A stretch of DNA of 64,000 nucleotides. It comes from Micractinium sp. NFX-FRZ (taxonomy: Eukaryota; Chlorophyta; Trebouxiophyceae; Chlorellales; Chlorellaceae). Shown piece after piece: positions 22,434-34,200 of this stretch. Position 1 is the first letter of the stretch; each line of letters opens with the position of its first letter. A program made the translations under genes and the position numbers. The DNA is taken from assembly GCA_029339195.1 (NCBI GenBank), contig JAPTJF010000122.1, positions 1 through 64,000 on the forward strand, given 5' to 3'. Below the pieces are notes generated by a model. It had not been told where the DNA came from. It worked only from the letters and a program-made list of their open reading frames with translations, and did not search any database.

Positions 22434-23326
22434 TTGCACGTGCAAGTTTTCCCGTTGTGCGAGATTGAGGTGAGTGGGCAGGCGGGCAGGTGCCTTGGCA
22501 GCCAGGCAGGCGCAGAGAGAGACGCAGGCAGGCGGGCAGCTGCGCGCAGCTGCGGATCGCGCCCCCACCGTGGCAGCCCTGTTCCAACAGCCACAATTGG
22601 AGAGTGCCCATCCCTACACTCGCCATGCTGGGCAGAGCATGAGGCTGCCTGGCATTGCACAAGTCGCTGGCAAGCAAAACAAGCCAGTAGCTGCCCCGTA
22701 AGCGCAACACAGGCACATTGCATGAGGCTGCCTGGCTTGTGCAGCCACAGTGCTCTGCCCCAATCCTCCCAGAGCAGTTCACGCAGACTCCGGAAGGGCT
22801 CAATGCTGCCACACCTGTGCACCCTGCCTGCAGGGCCTGAGGCAGCCACGGCTGTGTGCATCATCCTGCGTTGAGACTGACGTTTGGAGGGGCGGCTGAT
22901 CTGGATGGATGGACGGGCTGGAACCAGCAGTGTGCACCTCGTGCCCACCCACCCACCCCACCTGCCACCCACCCAAGCCTGCCAGACATGACTTTTGAAC
23001 GTATCTAAGCACCATGTAATGGCAAGGCCACGCATTTTTGTACCAATATTAGGAAATACGCCGGGGATGGGCAGCCGACGGATTTGGGTCTGGCATCAGG
23101 GGAGGAGGCCTGGGCGGCTTGCCTTGTAGGTGACATGGGCGGGGGAAGCATTGCATTGCCCGCGCTTGAAGGACGGAGAACTCCGCAGCGTAGCGGCCGT
23201 TTAATCACAGCATTAACATGGGTGGAGAGGCAGAGCGCGCGTTCATACATGCATCGTGGATGTCGGAGAGCTACAGCGACTGCGCTGTGCTCATTCGCAC
23301 GGGGTACGTGGTGGACAGATGCCGCC
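22434..23326. other. Intergenic: cyclophilin 3' flank and BTB-gene 5' flank
   Basis: About 890 bases with no supported gene. It carries GGCAGGCGGGCAG-like low-complexity sequence near 22470-22545. The BTB reading frame stays open upstream from 23084, but the strong start context at 23327 argues against using it. Confidence 0.55.
23015..23019 (+). terminator. TGTAA poly(A) signal, cyclophilin gene
   Basis: TGTAA in CCATGTAATGG, about 580 bases past the cyclophilin stop; no earlier copy was noticed. Confidence 0.4.
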
Positions 23327-25910
23327 ATGGCTAACCAGGGAGAGCTTGTTCCGTCGGTGGCGGCAGCACGAGACGGGGCGGGGTTTCCTGTCGGCCCGCC
23401 GCTGCCGGGAGTGGCGCCTGCGGTGGCCACTGTTCGCACCAACTACTTTGTTGCCTGTGTGAATTGCAGGGATGGGCCCAATACGCGCGAGGTGGACATA
23501 GATGCAGCAGTGACACTGGGGCAGGAGCAGGCTGGCCGTGGGGGCCCTGACGGCGCAGGCAGCCCTGTCGTGGCTTCTTCTGTGCACGTGCCGTGCATCA
23601 AGTATGAGCTGGCGAAAGCGTCCCTCACCTTCAGGTGGGTCTGGAGGTGCAGCTTTAAAATGCCAGCCAAAGCAGGAGTGCTTACTGCTGACGTGCTGGG
23701 CTGCTGCTGCTGCTCGGCCGCTGCTGCTGTGTGATGGGCTGCTGCTGCTGCTGCTGCTGGGCTGCTGCTGTTGCTGCCGCTGCAGAGGCACTGGCGGGTC
23801 ATACCATCGCTCCAACATGTGCGCATGCCTGCAGGGCACGCATCGAGCGCTGGGCCGGCGGCGGCAGCGGCAGCGGCAGCATGACTCTGGATGTCACCGT
23901 GGATCGGGAGGAGCTGCCTGCCATGCAGCAGCTTCTAGAGTTCATTCACACACGAGAACTGGGCGCCAGCACAGAGCCCATGCAGCTGTGCCACCTGCTG
24001 CGCCTGGGCGACTGCTACGCTGTGCACGCTGTGGTCGACGCAGCGTGCGCGGCGCTGCTGCCCCTGGCGCCCGGCCTGCCTGGCCAGGAGTGCGCCGCCA
24101 TCTATGCCCGCCTGCAGCCGTTGGCAGAGGGCGGGGCCGCGGGGCCGCTGGCACGCGCTGCGGCAGCGTGCTTTAGCCGGCTGCAAGGCCTGTTTGAGCC
24201 AGCGGAGGCCGTGTTGTCTGATGATGGCTTGGGGGAGCTGTTTGACAGCCTGCCCCTGGCAACGGCCGCAGCGCTCCTCAAGCCGCCGCTGGACAAGTGG
24301 GCCTCTCAAGAGACTGGTGAGCTGCCCTGGATGGGAGTCTGAGGTTGCTTCCCGGTGCTACCCTGGATGGGAGTCTGAGGTTGCTTCCCGGTGCTGCCCT
24401 GGGGCACTGCATGCTCGCGTGTTTTTGGCACTGCCATGTTTCGCCTGGTCATGTGCATGCCTGCACGCCGCCTGCCAGTCCAGTGCCTGCCAACATCACG
24501 GTGTGTCCTGCATCCCTGCCCACCCAACTGCAGCCTTCCTGGCGTCTCTTCGGTGGCTAGATGCCAACGCCGGCACCCTGCAAGACCCTGCTGCCGCTGC
24601 CGCTGCGCTCTTCGGGCAGCTCGACTTCTCAGAGGTAAGAAGAGGCCAGCCTGCTGCACGGGCATCGTTCCCGTCTAGTCTAGTCGTTACAGCTTTTCAC
24701 ATCCCCAAGAGGGCATCGCTCCCGTGGCGGGGCCGCTTGTGCCAGCGCACTTGCAACAGGTGCGGCTGGCATGCAGCTGCTGGCAAGGGGAGCAAACAGC
24801 CTGCCTCGGCCCTTGCCTCCATCAAGACAAACCATGAAACCCTACACATCGAACCCTGACCCCCCTGCACAGGTGGAGCCCAGCCTGCTGCTGGTAGCAG
24901 CACGCACGCACACCGCCTTCACCTCGTGGGGCGGGGCCTTGGCGGCACTGGCAAGAGCAAACTATGTCCAGGCAGCTGGCTCAAGCCTGACGGGCTTCAA
25001 CAGCTGCAGCCCGGCCTCCACCTCCCTCGGCATCCGTGAAGTGCCGCCACTGCCCCCACCTTTGGAGGTGAAGCTGCCTGTGCCAATTGAGTGGCTGCAG
25101 CGGGAGGCAGCCAGGCTGCAGGGGATTGCACGGGAGGTGCAGCAGCAGCGGCAGCAGCGGGCAGCTGTTGCGCAGCAGGAGGCAGGAGGTGCACCAGCAG
25201 CGGGCAGCGAGGCGCAGCAGGAGGCAGGAGGGGCGCAGCAGGCGCAGCCTCTGGCGTCGGAGTTTGAGGGCGCGGCAGCGCTGTACCGCGGCTTCCGCTG
25301 GATACCCAGCCTGCAGCTGAGCATGGCGGTCCCGCCGGGCCATGACTGGTCTGTGCCTGCACCGGTGCCAGCACCAGCGGCAGCGCCGGCAGCAGGGCCG
25401 GCACCTGTTCTGCCCCCCGGGGCATTTGGCATGCCTGCGTTTGTGGTTCCCCAGCCGGGCGGCCCTCTCTTGGTCGGCAAGCTGCAGCTGAGGGCAGAGG
25501 CGCTGCCCCCGCTGCAGCTGACAGCTGGCAGCAGCTCTGCCGGCGGTCCGTGCACCCATGTGGGGCCCAATGCGCACGTGGTGTGCGCTGTGGGCCTGCC
25601 AGCCATGGGGTTCGGGGGGCTCCACATCAACTGGGCAGAGGAGAAGGGTTGCGGGCGGGACGGCATGATGTTTGGTGGCGCATACTGCCAGGCCGCCTGC
25701 CCGCCCCCGGTACCGCCCCTGCAATGCCAGCTGGCGACCTGCTGGAAGTTGGCCCCAGGCGAGCCCTCGCACACGCTGCCCAGCCAGCTGTCCGCACGCC
25801 GGGCGCCCAATGGGGACGTCTCCTTCCGCTTGACCGTCGCTGTAAAGCCCCACGGTGGCAGCGTTCCCACGATCCCACCGCCCGCTGCCATCTTTATGTC
25901 GCGCAGATAG
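23327..25910 (+). CDS. BTB/BACK-like domain protein
   Basis: Probably a BTB-type protein-interaction factor, perhaps a cullin-3 adaptor; the assignment is by pattern and moderate. Four exons give 642 residues: 23327-23634, 23835-24316, 24534-24634 and 24873-25910. The ATG sits in a GCCGCCATGG context. Residues about 110-185 fit the end of a BTB fold (TLDVTVDREELPAMQQLLEF, then LCHLLRLGDCYAVHAVVDA). A helical BACK-like region follows (LDKWASQET, LASLRWLDANAGTLQD, LFGQLDFSE). The C-terminal half has a Gln/Ala-rich coiled stretch (VQQQRQQRAAVAQQE) and a Pro/Ala-rich linker, then an unassigned domain ending FMSRR. The intron after 24316 contains about 2.5 copies of a 40-base unit starting right at the donor. 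Confidence 0.65.
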
Positions 25911-26437
25911 CTTGCTTGCGTGCTTGCCAACAATTGCACGTGTGAGCATCCCCTTCTGAACGTGGCAAGCCTCCTGCTCTGCTGCCAGTGGCACCGCTCT
26001 TGTGCATCCTTGTGCAGGTGCCTCCCCCACGCGCAGTTTTTTAACCACCGGTAGTAGATCTGCCGTCATTATTAGAATGAACGATGCTTTGGCTCCAAAC
26101 GTACTACCTCAAAACTGAAGAAGACCGCTCCTTCTGTGACCAATCGAAGTTCAGCAGCAGAAGAGCTGCCCAACACACACCGAGCCGGCAAGAGCGCAGC
26201 CGATCTAAAATGCTGCACACATACAGGCGCTGGTGCACAACAGTTCAATCGAAGCCCTCTACAAAGCATCGCCCCAAGTCTTTGATGGAATCCTTCTCAA
26301 CACCTATGGCGCCGCCAGCGGGGCGCTGAGTGGCGGCGGCGGTGGTATGATTCAACCACGGCTCCCCGGCGCTCTTGACCGGCACGAGGTGCAACCCTTT
26401 CTGGTACCGATCACTCTCAGATAGCCTTCAGCGTGCT
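25911..26437. other. Intergenic: BTB 3' flank and bestrophin B 5' flank
   Basis: About 530 bases. A small reading frame at 26084-26329 has no recognisable family and is probably 5' UTR or chance. No TGTAA seen. Confidence 0.5.
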
Positions 26438-29400
26438 ATGGCGTCTGGCGGTGTCGCCACCCTATGCGGACTGGCGGGCGCTCCAAGGTGTCGGCTCGCT
26501 GCCAGCAGCGCATTTTACCGAGGCGAGATCAAGTTCTGGGCGATCGCCCCACCCCCAGCAGCAGCCCGGCAGCAGTCAGTGCGCCGCCGAGGGCCGGCAC
26601 TGCGAGTGGTCGCGGGGGAGCCCGTCTGGTATGGTGACCGTGACATCTTGAAGGAGGAGAACCTGCGTTTATTCCGCACGGCAAGTAGCAGGGCGCCAGG
26701 GTTGCCCCGCCGCCTCGCTGCCCGGCCAGCCTACCACCGCACGGTACCCCGCTCTTTTGCTCTGTTGATCTGTTGAGCAATCATTGTTCGCGTCACATTG
26801 GTGCAGGTGTACAACCACAAGTCATGGGCAGCGCACCGCAGCACCAACCGCTACGTCCGGCACTTCATGGGTGGGTGCTGGCAGCTGGGGCGGGGAACCA
26901 GCGGGACGGCAGGGCAGGCGTGCTGCCGCTGGGCGGGGGGTGCTGCAGCTGACAAGGGCGGATGCCGTGTGCACTGTGGTGCACCTGTTCAGGGGATGGG
27001 TGGTACTCCAACCCACCGGCGCCGCCGCCCTATTGACGCCACGCCGTCATGGTTTGCCTGGCATCTCCCCTCGATCTGGATCCACCAACACGCCCCCGCC
27101 TGCCTCGGCTTGCCCCGCCCACCCCGCCTGCCTCGACCCCGCAGGCATGTTCCGCAGCCGCATCGTGTGGGGCCTCAGGTGGCCCCTGATCCTGATGGCC
27201 CTTGAGGCCACCCTGGTGTGCGCCTACGAGTCGCTCCTCAAGCAGGGGCTGCTGCCGGCGGCCTTCCGCACGATACAGATCAAGGCGCCGATGCTCTTCT
27301 CCCTCTCCTCCTTTGCGCTCTCCCTGCTGCTGGTGTTCCGCACCAACCAGAGCTACGCACGGTGGGCGGGGCTGGGCGGGGGCACTGGTCCTGTTGGGGT
27401 GTTGATGGTGGGAGCTCTGACTGGGAGATACTGGCGGTGGTGCTGGTGCTGTTGTGGGTGTGACGATGCAATTTGTGCATGCGGAGGATTGGGGACAGGC
27501 GGTCCTCAGTGCATTGCCCCCGCCAACCAGCTCGTCACCACCGCTGTGCAGCCCGCCCGTCTTTCTGCCGCCCACCTAACCCTGTTGTTGCCTGGCCGCC
27601 CCCTTGCCCCAGGTTTGACGAGGGGCGGCGGCTGTGGAGCGTGCTGGCCAACCGCTGCCGGGACGTGATGCGGCAGGCGTGCAGCTACCTTGGGCCCAGC
27701 AACGGGCACCTGCTGGGCGTGCTGAGCCGCTGGATGCAGGTAGGGGCGCCACGCATGCAGCCGGGGGCTGGTAGGGCTGCTGGGCATGCTGAGCCGTTGG
27801 ATGCAGGTCGGGGCGCTTGCATGCAAGCGCGGGCGGGTGGGGCTGCTGCGCTGGGGGGCATGCTGCGGTCCGGTTGAGCAGGGCGGCCTCGGACCGGAAC
27901 CGGACGAAGACCGTGAGCGCCCATGCACCGCCTGCAGGCATTCACATGGGCGCTCAGGAGCAGCGTGCAACTCGTTGAACCTGGGTTCCACTTGTTTCGT
28001 GCGTGCCCGCCTGCAGGCCTTCCCGTGGGTGCTCAAGAACTATGTGCGGGAGCAGAAGAATTGGGAGGGAGACCTGGAGGTGAGGGGCGGGGGCAGGGGC
28101 GGATGGTTGGCACTTTAACGGGGCAAGGTTATCACAGGGAGAAAGGAGCTGGGAGGCGGTCCTGGAGGGCAGACGCTTGGCTGGTACAGGGGCGAAGTTA
28201 GCACAGGAGGGAAGGGGGAGGCTAGGGGAGGGCGAGGGGAGGCTTGCTGGCACAGCGATGCGACAGCGTCGCCTCCATCTCAAACCTTACGCATCTCGCA
28301 AAATGCTCTGAATCGACATACATGTCCCCTGCATTGACATACACCCTCCCTCCTGCCATGTGCGGGGCACGCCCCACCGCTGCTGCCTGCCTGCAGGGCC
28401 TGCTGCAGCCGGACGAGCTGGCCGCGGTGCAGCGCGCCCCCAACCCGCCCCTCATGGCCCTGCAAATCATCACAGAGGTGCTCGACCGCCTGCCCATCTC
28501 CACCAAGCAGCGCCTCCGCCTGGACGTCTTCTGTGCCGACCTGGGGGATGTAGTGGGAGCCTCGGAGCGCCTGCTCACCACGCCCATCCCGCTGTCGTAC
28601 ACACGGTGAGCCAGGGGGCGGCAAGGAGGGGGCGGCAAGGAGGTGGCGGCCATGGTGGCTGACTGCCTGGTGCCTCCTGTGGGCATCCTCAGCCCCCACG
28701 CCTGTGGATTGTAACAGTACCTTCCTCTGATGGCGGCTTGGGCATGCAGCGGGAGGGGGGCAGCCAGGGGTTGCGGTCGGCGTGCTGCTGGTCCCGTGAT
28801 AGGCAGGGGTCGCGGCCTGTGCTGGTGCCCTGGGGTGCTGGTGCCCGCCTAAGTGCGCCCGCCCCTCCTGGTGCCCGCCCCTCCAAGGCCGCTGACTTGT
28901 CTCACCCCGCTGCACCTGGGTGCTGCCCACCCGCCCCCTGCAGGCACACCGCCCGCTTCCTGGCGATCTGGCTGATCCTGCTGGTGAGGAGGGGCAGGGA
29001 AGCGTGGGCAGCGTGGGGCAAGCCAAGCGCGGGGGCACGCAGTGTGATGTTGGGCCCTTGGCTTTCAAAAGCGTGGCGGCTGCTGGGCACGCTGCCTCCG
29101 CCCTCTGCAGCGCCCACACACGCCTGCCTTGGGCGCTATGCCATCACCAGATTCTACCTTGGGTGCATTCCTGTCCATCTGATGCACTCTGCGCCGCCCC
29201 CTAAATGCCTGTCTCGCCCTCGTGCCCTCCCCGCCTGCCCTCCCTCCCCCCGCCGCAGCCCTTCTCCATCTACAGCCAGTGCGGCTGGGTGACGGTGCTG
29301 TCGTCGGTCATCCTCGCTTTCTTCCTGCTGTCCATCGAGGAGATCGGTGGGCACCCCTGCTGACGTGTACTGTACTGCTGACGTGTCCTTCCCTTCCGGG

Positions 29401-30337
29401 TCACAGTGCCTTTCTGCTTCTTCTTGCTGTCCGTCGAGGAGACGGGTGGGCACCCTGCTGTGCGCTGCATTCCTGACATGCACTGTACTCATGACGTATA
29501 CCGTGTGTTTGTACTGCACTGTGTCCCCCTCTGTCTGGTCCTGTTAGCTACTACATCTGTCTTCTCTCCAGCTGGCACTGCCTTCCATGCCCTTCTGCTG
29601 TGCAGGAGTGACGATTGAGGAGCCGTTCAACATCCTGCCGCTGGAGGTGAGGGTGCGGGCAGGGTGGCCGCTCCTTCTCTGTGGTGTGCACAGTGGTGGT
29701 GCAGCCAGGCTGGCATCCCAGGGTGGCTGTGCTGCCACGAGGCGCAGAGTGCAGGCAGGCAGAGTGCTGCAGGGTTGCAGCCAGGCTGTGGCGTTGACAG
29801 TGGGCGCACATGCAGACAGCACAGCACCCTCAGCACAGTGCAGCCATGTTGTGCTGCGCACGCTGCACGCCCCTGCCGGCAGGCCTGCCCGACCTGCCTG
29901 CAAATCTCCCGCCCCACCCCGGCAGTGCCTGCCCGCCCGGCCCCCAACACACACGTCCCGCCCCAACCGTGCCCGCCCACCCCCCTCCCCTCCCTCCCGC
30001 TGCTCCCTCTGCACTCCCGCAGGACATCAACCGCCGGGTGTGCCGAGACATGGCACGCTACCCCTCTCAGATGGATGGGGTGATTGCTCTGGTGGACGGT
30101 TCCACTGGAACAAGCCGCCCCGACCCGCAGGCAGGCTTCCAGCCCATCGGGCAGTTTACAGCAGCCAAGAACGCAGCAGCCCACGCCGCCAGCACAGGCG
30201 CCAAGGGCGGGCGGCCCAACGGCAGCAGCAGCAGTGGCGGCGGCGGCGGCGGCGGCAGCGGGGCAACGGAGGTGAATGGCAGCAGCAGCAGCAGTGGTGG
30301 CGGCGCTGCCGGAGCTGGTACCAGCATAAGCATCTAG
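26438..30337 (+). CDS. Bestrophin-like anion/bicarbonate channel B (plastid type)
   Basis: Member of the chloroplast bestrophin-like family (plant VCCN and Chlamydomonas BST proteins). These sit in the thylakoid membrane and conduct chloride or bicarbonate. Ten exons give 468 residues: 26438-26680, 26807-26870, 27145-27361, 27613-27739, 28017-28079, 28397-28605, 28944-28983, 29259-29346, 29606-29646 and 30023-30337. The first ~65 residues are Ala/Arg-rich, consistent with a transit peptide. The family core is clear: FALSLLLVFRTNQSYARFDE with GRRLW around residues 160-185, then PFSIYSQCGWVTVLSSVILA, IEEPFNILPLE and DINRRVCRDM. The tail is a Ser/Gly-rich low-complexity stretch ending AGTSISI. 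The first intron is GC-AG (ACG|GCAAGT). Two introns carry copies of the preceding exon end. Confidence 0.94.
27740..27815 (+). repeat. Copy of an exon end inside a bestrophin B intron
   Basis: The exon ending at 27739 (CTGAGCCGCTGGATGCAG|GT) is repeated 67 bases downstream, ending at 27806 with the GT retained. A second case follows exon 29259-29346: its end (GTCCATCGAGGAGATCG|GT) recurs at about 29410-29445, 99 bases away. Confidence 0.85.
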
Positions 30338-30923
30338 TTGCAGGAGTGAAGGCTGGTGGACACGCCAGCTGTAGCTGCATCTGTAGGCACAGCCTTGCCC
30401 ACAGCACCCGTTGCCAGCTGGCCCAGCACGCCCAGCGGCCTGCCGTGCCCGGCCGGCACCTGGCAGCATGCACAGCAGGGTGCACAAGTTGAGAGCACTG
30501 TGCACAGCACCCCGAGAGTTAGCCTGTTGAGCGCGAGAGACATCCCCACGAGTTTTGGCCCCCCTTGTGGGCAGGCCCCTTCAGCACCTCCCTCCCCTTG
30601 AGTGCGCACGCACGCGCCGCTTGTTCCGCCGCTTGTTTTCGCTTCTGTTTCAGCCCAAACTTATGATGCCATGCACCTCACAAACAAACAAACAAACAAA
30701 CAAACACACAGAACGTTTGGAGAGATCCGCCAAGCCCTGCCCTCCCGCCCTTGCACTGCATTCTTTTGTCAACCCTCCCGTTCACACGGGCGCACACTCC
30801 TCATGGGCACACAGCAACGCACACACCACGCACCATCACAAGACCCACAGCACAGCACAGCCTCCTGTCCAGCTTCCAGCTCGCCTTTCGATCCCGACAA
30901 GAACACACCAAATGCCCCCCTTT

Positions 30924-30928
30924 TGTAA
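30924..30928 (+). terminator. TGTAA poly(A) signal, bestrophin B
   Basis: TGTAA about 590 bases past the stop in a pyrimidine-rich context. Confidence 0.4.
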
Positions 30929-31134
30929 GCGCTGCATCAGCCTGCCACTCTCGAAACCTCTCCAAACACGAGTGCGCGCGGTCCTGGCCTGGATGACTCT
31001 CCCATAAGTGGGCTCTGCCAAGGCTGCCTGGCCCGCACGCTTTGCTGGCCAGCAAGCTCGGTTGGGAGTGCAAGGGGCAGAATAGTTGTTCACGTTGACG
31101 CGGCGGCAACGTTGCACGTGCATGTGGCGTGGTG

Positions 31135-31139
31135 TTACA
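31135..31139 (-). terminator. TGTAA poly(A) signal, TRM10 gene
   Basis: TTACA on the plus strand, 77 bases past the TRM10 stop. Confidence 0.6.
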
Positions 31140-31215
31140 TACAGTGCATGTGGCGTAAATTTGCATGCAGCAGCATAACGTGCATGCCGTGCGTGTGGCT
31201 CTGCCGCTGCTAGCG

Positions 31216-34200
31216 CTACGCATCAGCCTGCTCTGCTGCGGGCTCCGCCTGCTCCTCCGCCGCTGCCAGCCCAGCCGCCTGCTCCTGCTGCTGCTCCTCT
31301 TGCTTCCCTGCCGCCGCTGTGGGCTCCGCACCCTCTGGCTGCTGCCGCTTTGCTTGCGGCTCCCCTGCCGCCGCCTTCTCTCCTGCTGCCGACCCCGCTG
31401 CCTGCTGCTGCTGCTGCTGCTGCTCCTCCTCCCCTTGCTCCTCCTCCCCCTCCCCATGCTTCCGCTTGCGGTTTGGTATCACTGCCTCGAAAGCCTTCTT
31501 CCAGTCCCTGCAAAACCAAGGGAGGGATAAATATTAACCAGGTTTTGTGACTGGTCAGGGAAAGTGCGCAGGGCAGAGGGGTGCCTCGTCGCCTTCCCCA
31601 GCACTGTTGCCATGAGCGCCCAGTCGCTCCCCACCCTCAGTGCAACATCGTAGCCACCACCTGCTCAAGCCAGACGCGCCCCCGCGCCATGACCAAGACC
31701 ACCCACCTGCCCATGTTCAGCACATGAAGTGTGCCCCCTCCCCTTCGCAACAAACCTCGGCAACGGAAAAGAAGCAAGTTTCAGCTGAGCTCGTCCCAGC
31801 GCAGCATGATGCCCAGCACAGGATGTGTGCCCCCTCACCTTCGCCACACATCACACACTAGAAAGCAACCCACCTGAGCTCGTTCCAGCGCAGCATGATG
31901 TCCACGACGTGATTAGTTGTCATCACCTGGCTGCTGGCCAGCTTCATATAGTCCCCAATCGGCAGGCGAGCGTGCTTGATGCCCTGCACATGTGATCCAG
32001 CACAGCACACATGCGTGCGAGTCACAGGCACGGCGAGGGTTCTGGCATAGGTTAGCACAGGTGCTGGACAGCTTCTCGTGGTTGCCTATGTGCAGACGGG
32101 CGTGGGCAGTGCCCCCCAGGCCAGCACACGGGTGGGCATCAGGGACGGTGCAATACTCCGCGCATGCTCGAAGTATTGAGCACTGGTGCGCAGTGTTTGG
32201 TGAGCAGGAGGCATGCTACGTGCAGCACTCAACCCACGAGCTGCCTGGCCCCCCACCTCGTTGCAGCACAGCAGCCGCAAATGCACCGCCGGGGTAGCGC
32301 GGCATGCACATCACAGCACGCACAGCATGACATGCACAGCACAGCATGCACAGCACAGCATGCACAGCGGGCACCACGTGCAGGGCCCACTTGCAACCAG
32401 GACTCGCCTGCCCCCCCGCCTTGTTGAAGCACAGCACAGCATGCGCAGCGTGGCATGCACACCGCAGCATGCACAGGATGGCATGATTGTGAACCAGGAC
32501 TCGCCTGCCCCCCCGCCTTGTTGAAGCACAGCACAGCATGCGCAGCCCGGCATGCACACCGCAGCATGCACAGCATGGCATGCTTGCAAACCAGGACTCG
32601 CCTGCCCCTCCGCCTTGTTGAAGCACAGCAGCTTGTGGCGGTTGCGGTCCACGATGCCGCCGATGATGTAGATGCTCTCGGGGTCCAGCTGCGGGGGGGG
32701 ACGTACGTCTCTTTTGCATTTGAGTGGAAGTGAATCGCTGTAAGTTTGGGGAGATCCCACCGATGATTGTAAATGCTGCCGGGGTCCAGCTGCGGGGAGA
32801 GGGAAAAAAGGTTCTTTTCTGCAATTCATAAGTTGGCTTTGGAAGATGTGGCTGACCCCGCCAATGATGTGGTGGGTGCTCCCGGGGTCCAGCTGCAGGG
32901 AAGCAACACGATTCTATGCATGTGGAGTACACCGCTGTAGGGTTGGAACATCTCGCCGTTGATGGGGATGCTCTCAGCTGCCACGTTGGTGCAGGGCACA
33001 CCGGGAAGGGCGCCACGAATCTTTGGCAACTTGGGTGGACGTCGATTGGATCGCTCCAAGGGTTGTGGGGCCACCGCGTCGCCGCCCCACCGTTGGCACC
33101 AGACACGCAGATGGTCGGGTGCCTGCTCATCTCCCCCCACGCCCCGCTCTCACCTCCTCCAGCTCGTTCTCGCTGTCCGCCGTCAAATACACCAGCTGCT
33201 CCTTCTGCTCCGCAAAGTGCTCGATGTAGGGCTGCAGGCAGGGGGAGGGGAGGGGGCCAGGGAGCTCTGGGGTCAACAGTGGAATGCTGGGCGGGTTGCC
33301 GGGTGCCTGCCAACAGGGACACCAGCTCCTGCTGTGGTGCTCATGTTACTCCGCAAACTGCTCGAAGACAGGCTGCAGGCGGGGGAGAGGTGGGGCATGG
33401 CAGCAGCAGGGGCGTGCATTGTGCACCGCCCCGCCGCACGCTTTCATCAAGCTACCAACCAACTGCGCTGCATGCCGTCTTGCCCACCCGCCTCACATCC
33501 ATGGCAGACACAAACGCCGCTTCCATTCACCTGCGCCCTGGCGGTGGCCTTCCGGTTTCTGTGCCATCCAATGGGAACACAGGAACACAACAAAAGAAGG
33601 TCGGGGGGGCGGCCCACCTGCGGCGTGACGGTGGCCTTCCAGTTGACGTAACCGGCAACCTGCTTGTCCAGCACCTCCTTCATCCTGCCCTGCACTTGTT
33701 GTTGAATTGAAACGGTTGGCAACAAACAAAGCAACGCATCAGCAGCTGATGGGCAGGTGATTACACATGGCAGCGTGACAGCATGTCCCAGCACCCATTT
33801 CAACCTGCCCTGCCGTTGGAGACACCGTGTGCCACTAACAGGCGTCAGCGGCGGAACGGGGGGAAGAACAGGCGCAGCTTGACCTTCCCTGCTTGCCTAG
33901 CACATCCCCACCTACAGTGACCCTGCAAGCTGGCGGCACAAACAACTTGCCCTGTCCAGACAGCACCCCACCAGCATCCCACGCCTCGCGCCCGCCACCC
34001 GGCCCCACCCACCTGCACGCTCGTCAGCACCAGGTGCACCGGCTGCGCCGCCCCGCAGTTAGCGTGCCAGCAGTAGGCCAGCTGCCCACAGATGCTCTTC
34101 TGCTCCCCCTCGTGCATCAGGTCTGCAAAGTCGAGGTCAATCACCACCTTCTGACCCGTCGCCAGCGCCTGCAGTGCAAGGAATCAAAGCGAGAACTTGG

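Larger units (their letters stand above)
30338..31215. other. Convergent intergenic region, bestrophin B / TRM10
   Basis: About 880 bases of 3' flanks. It contains an (AACA)n run at 30682-30706 and TGTAA signals for both genes. No gene is supported. Confidence 0.6.
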
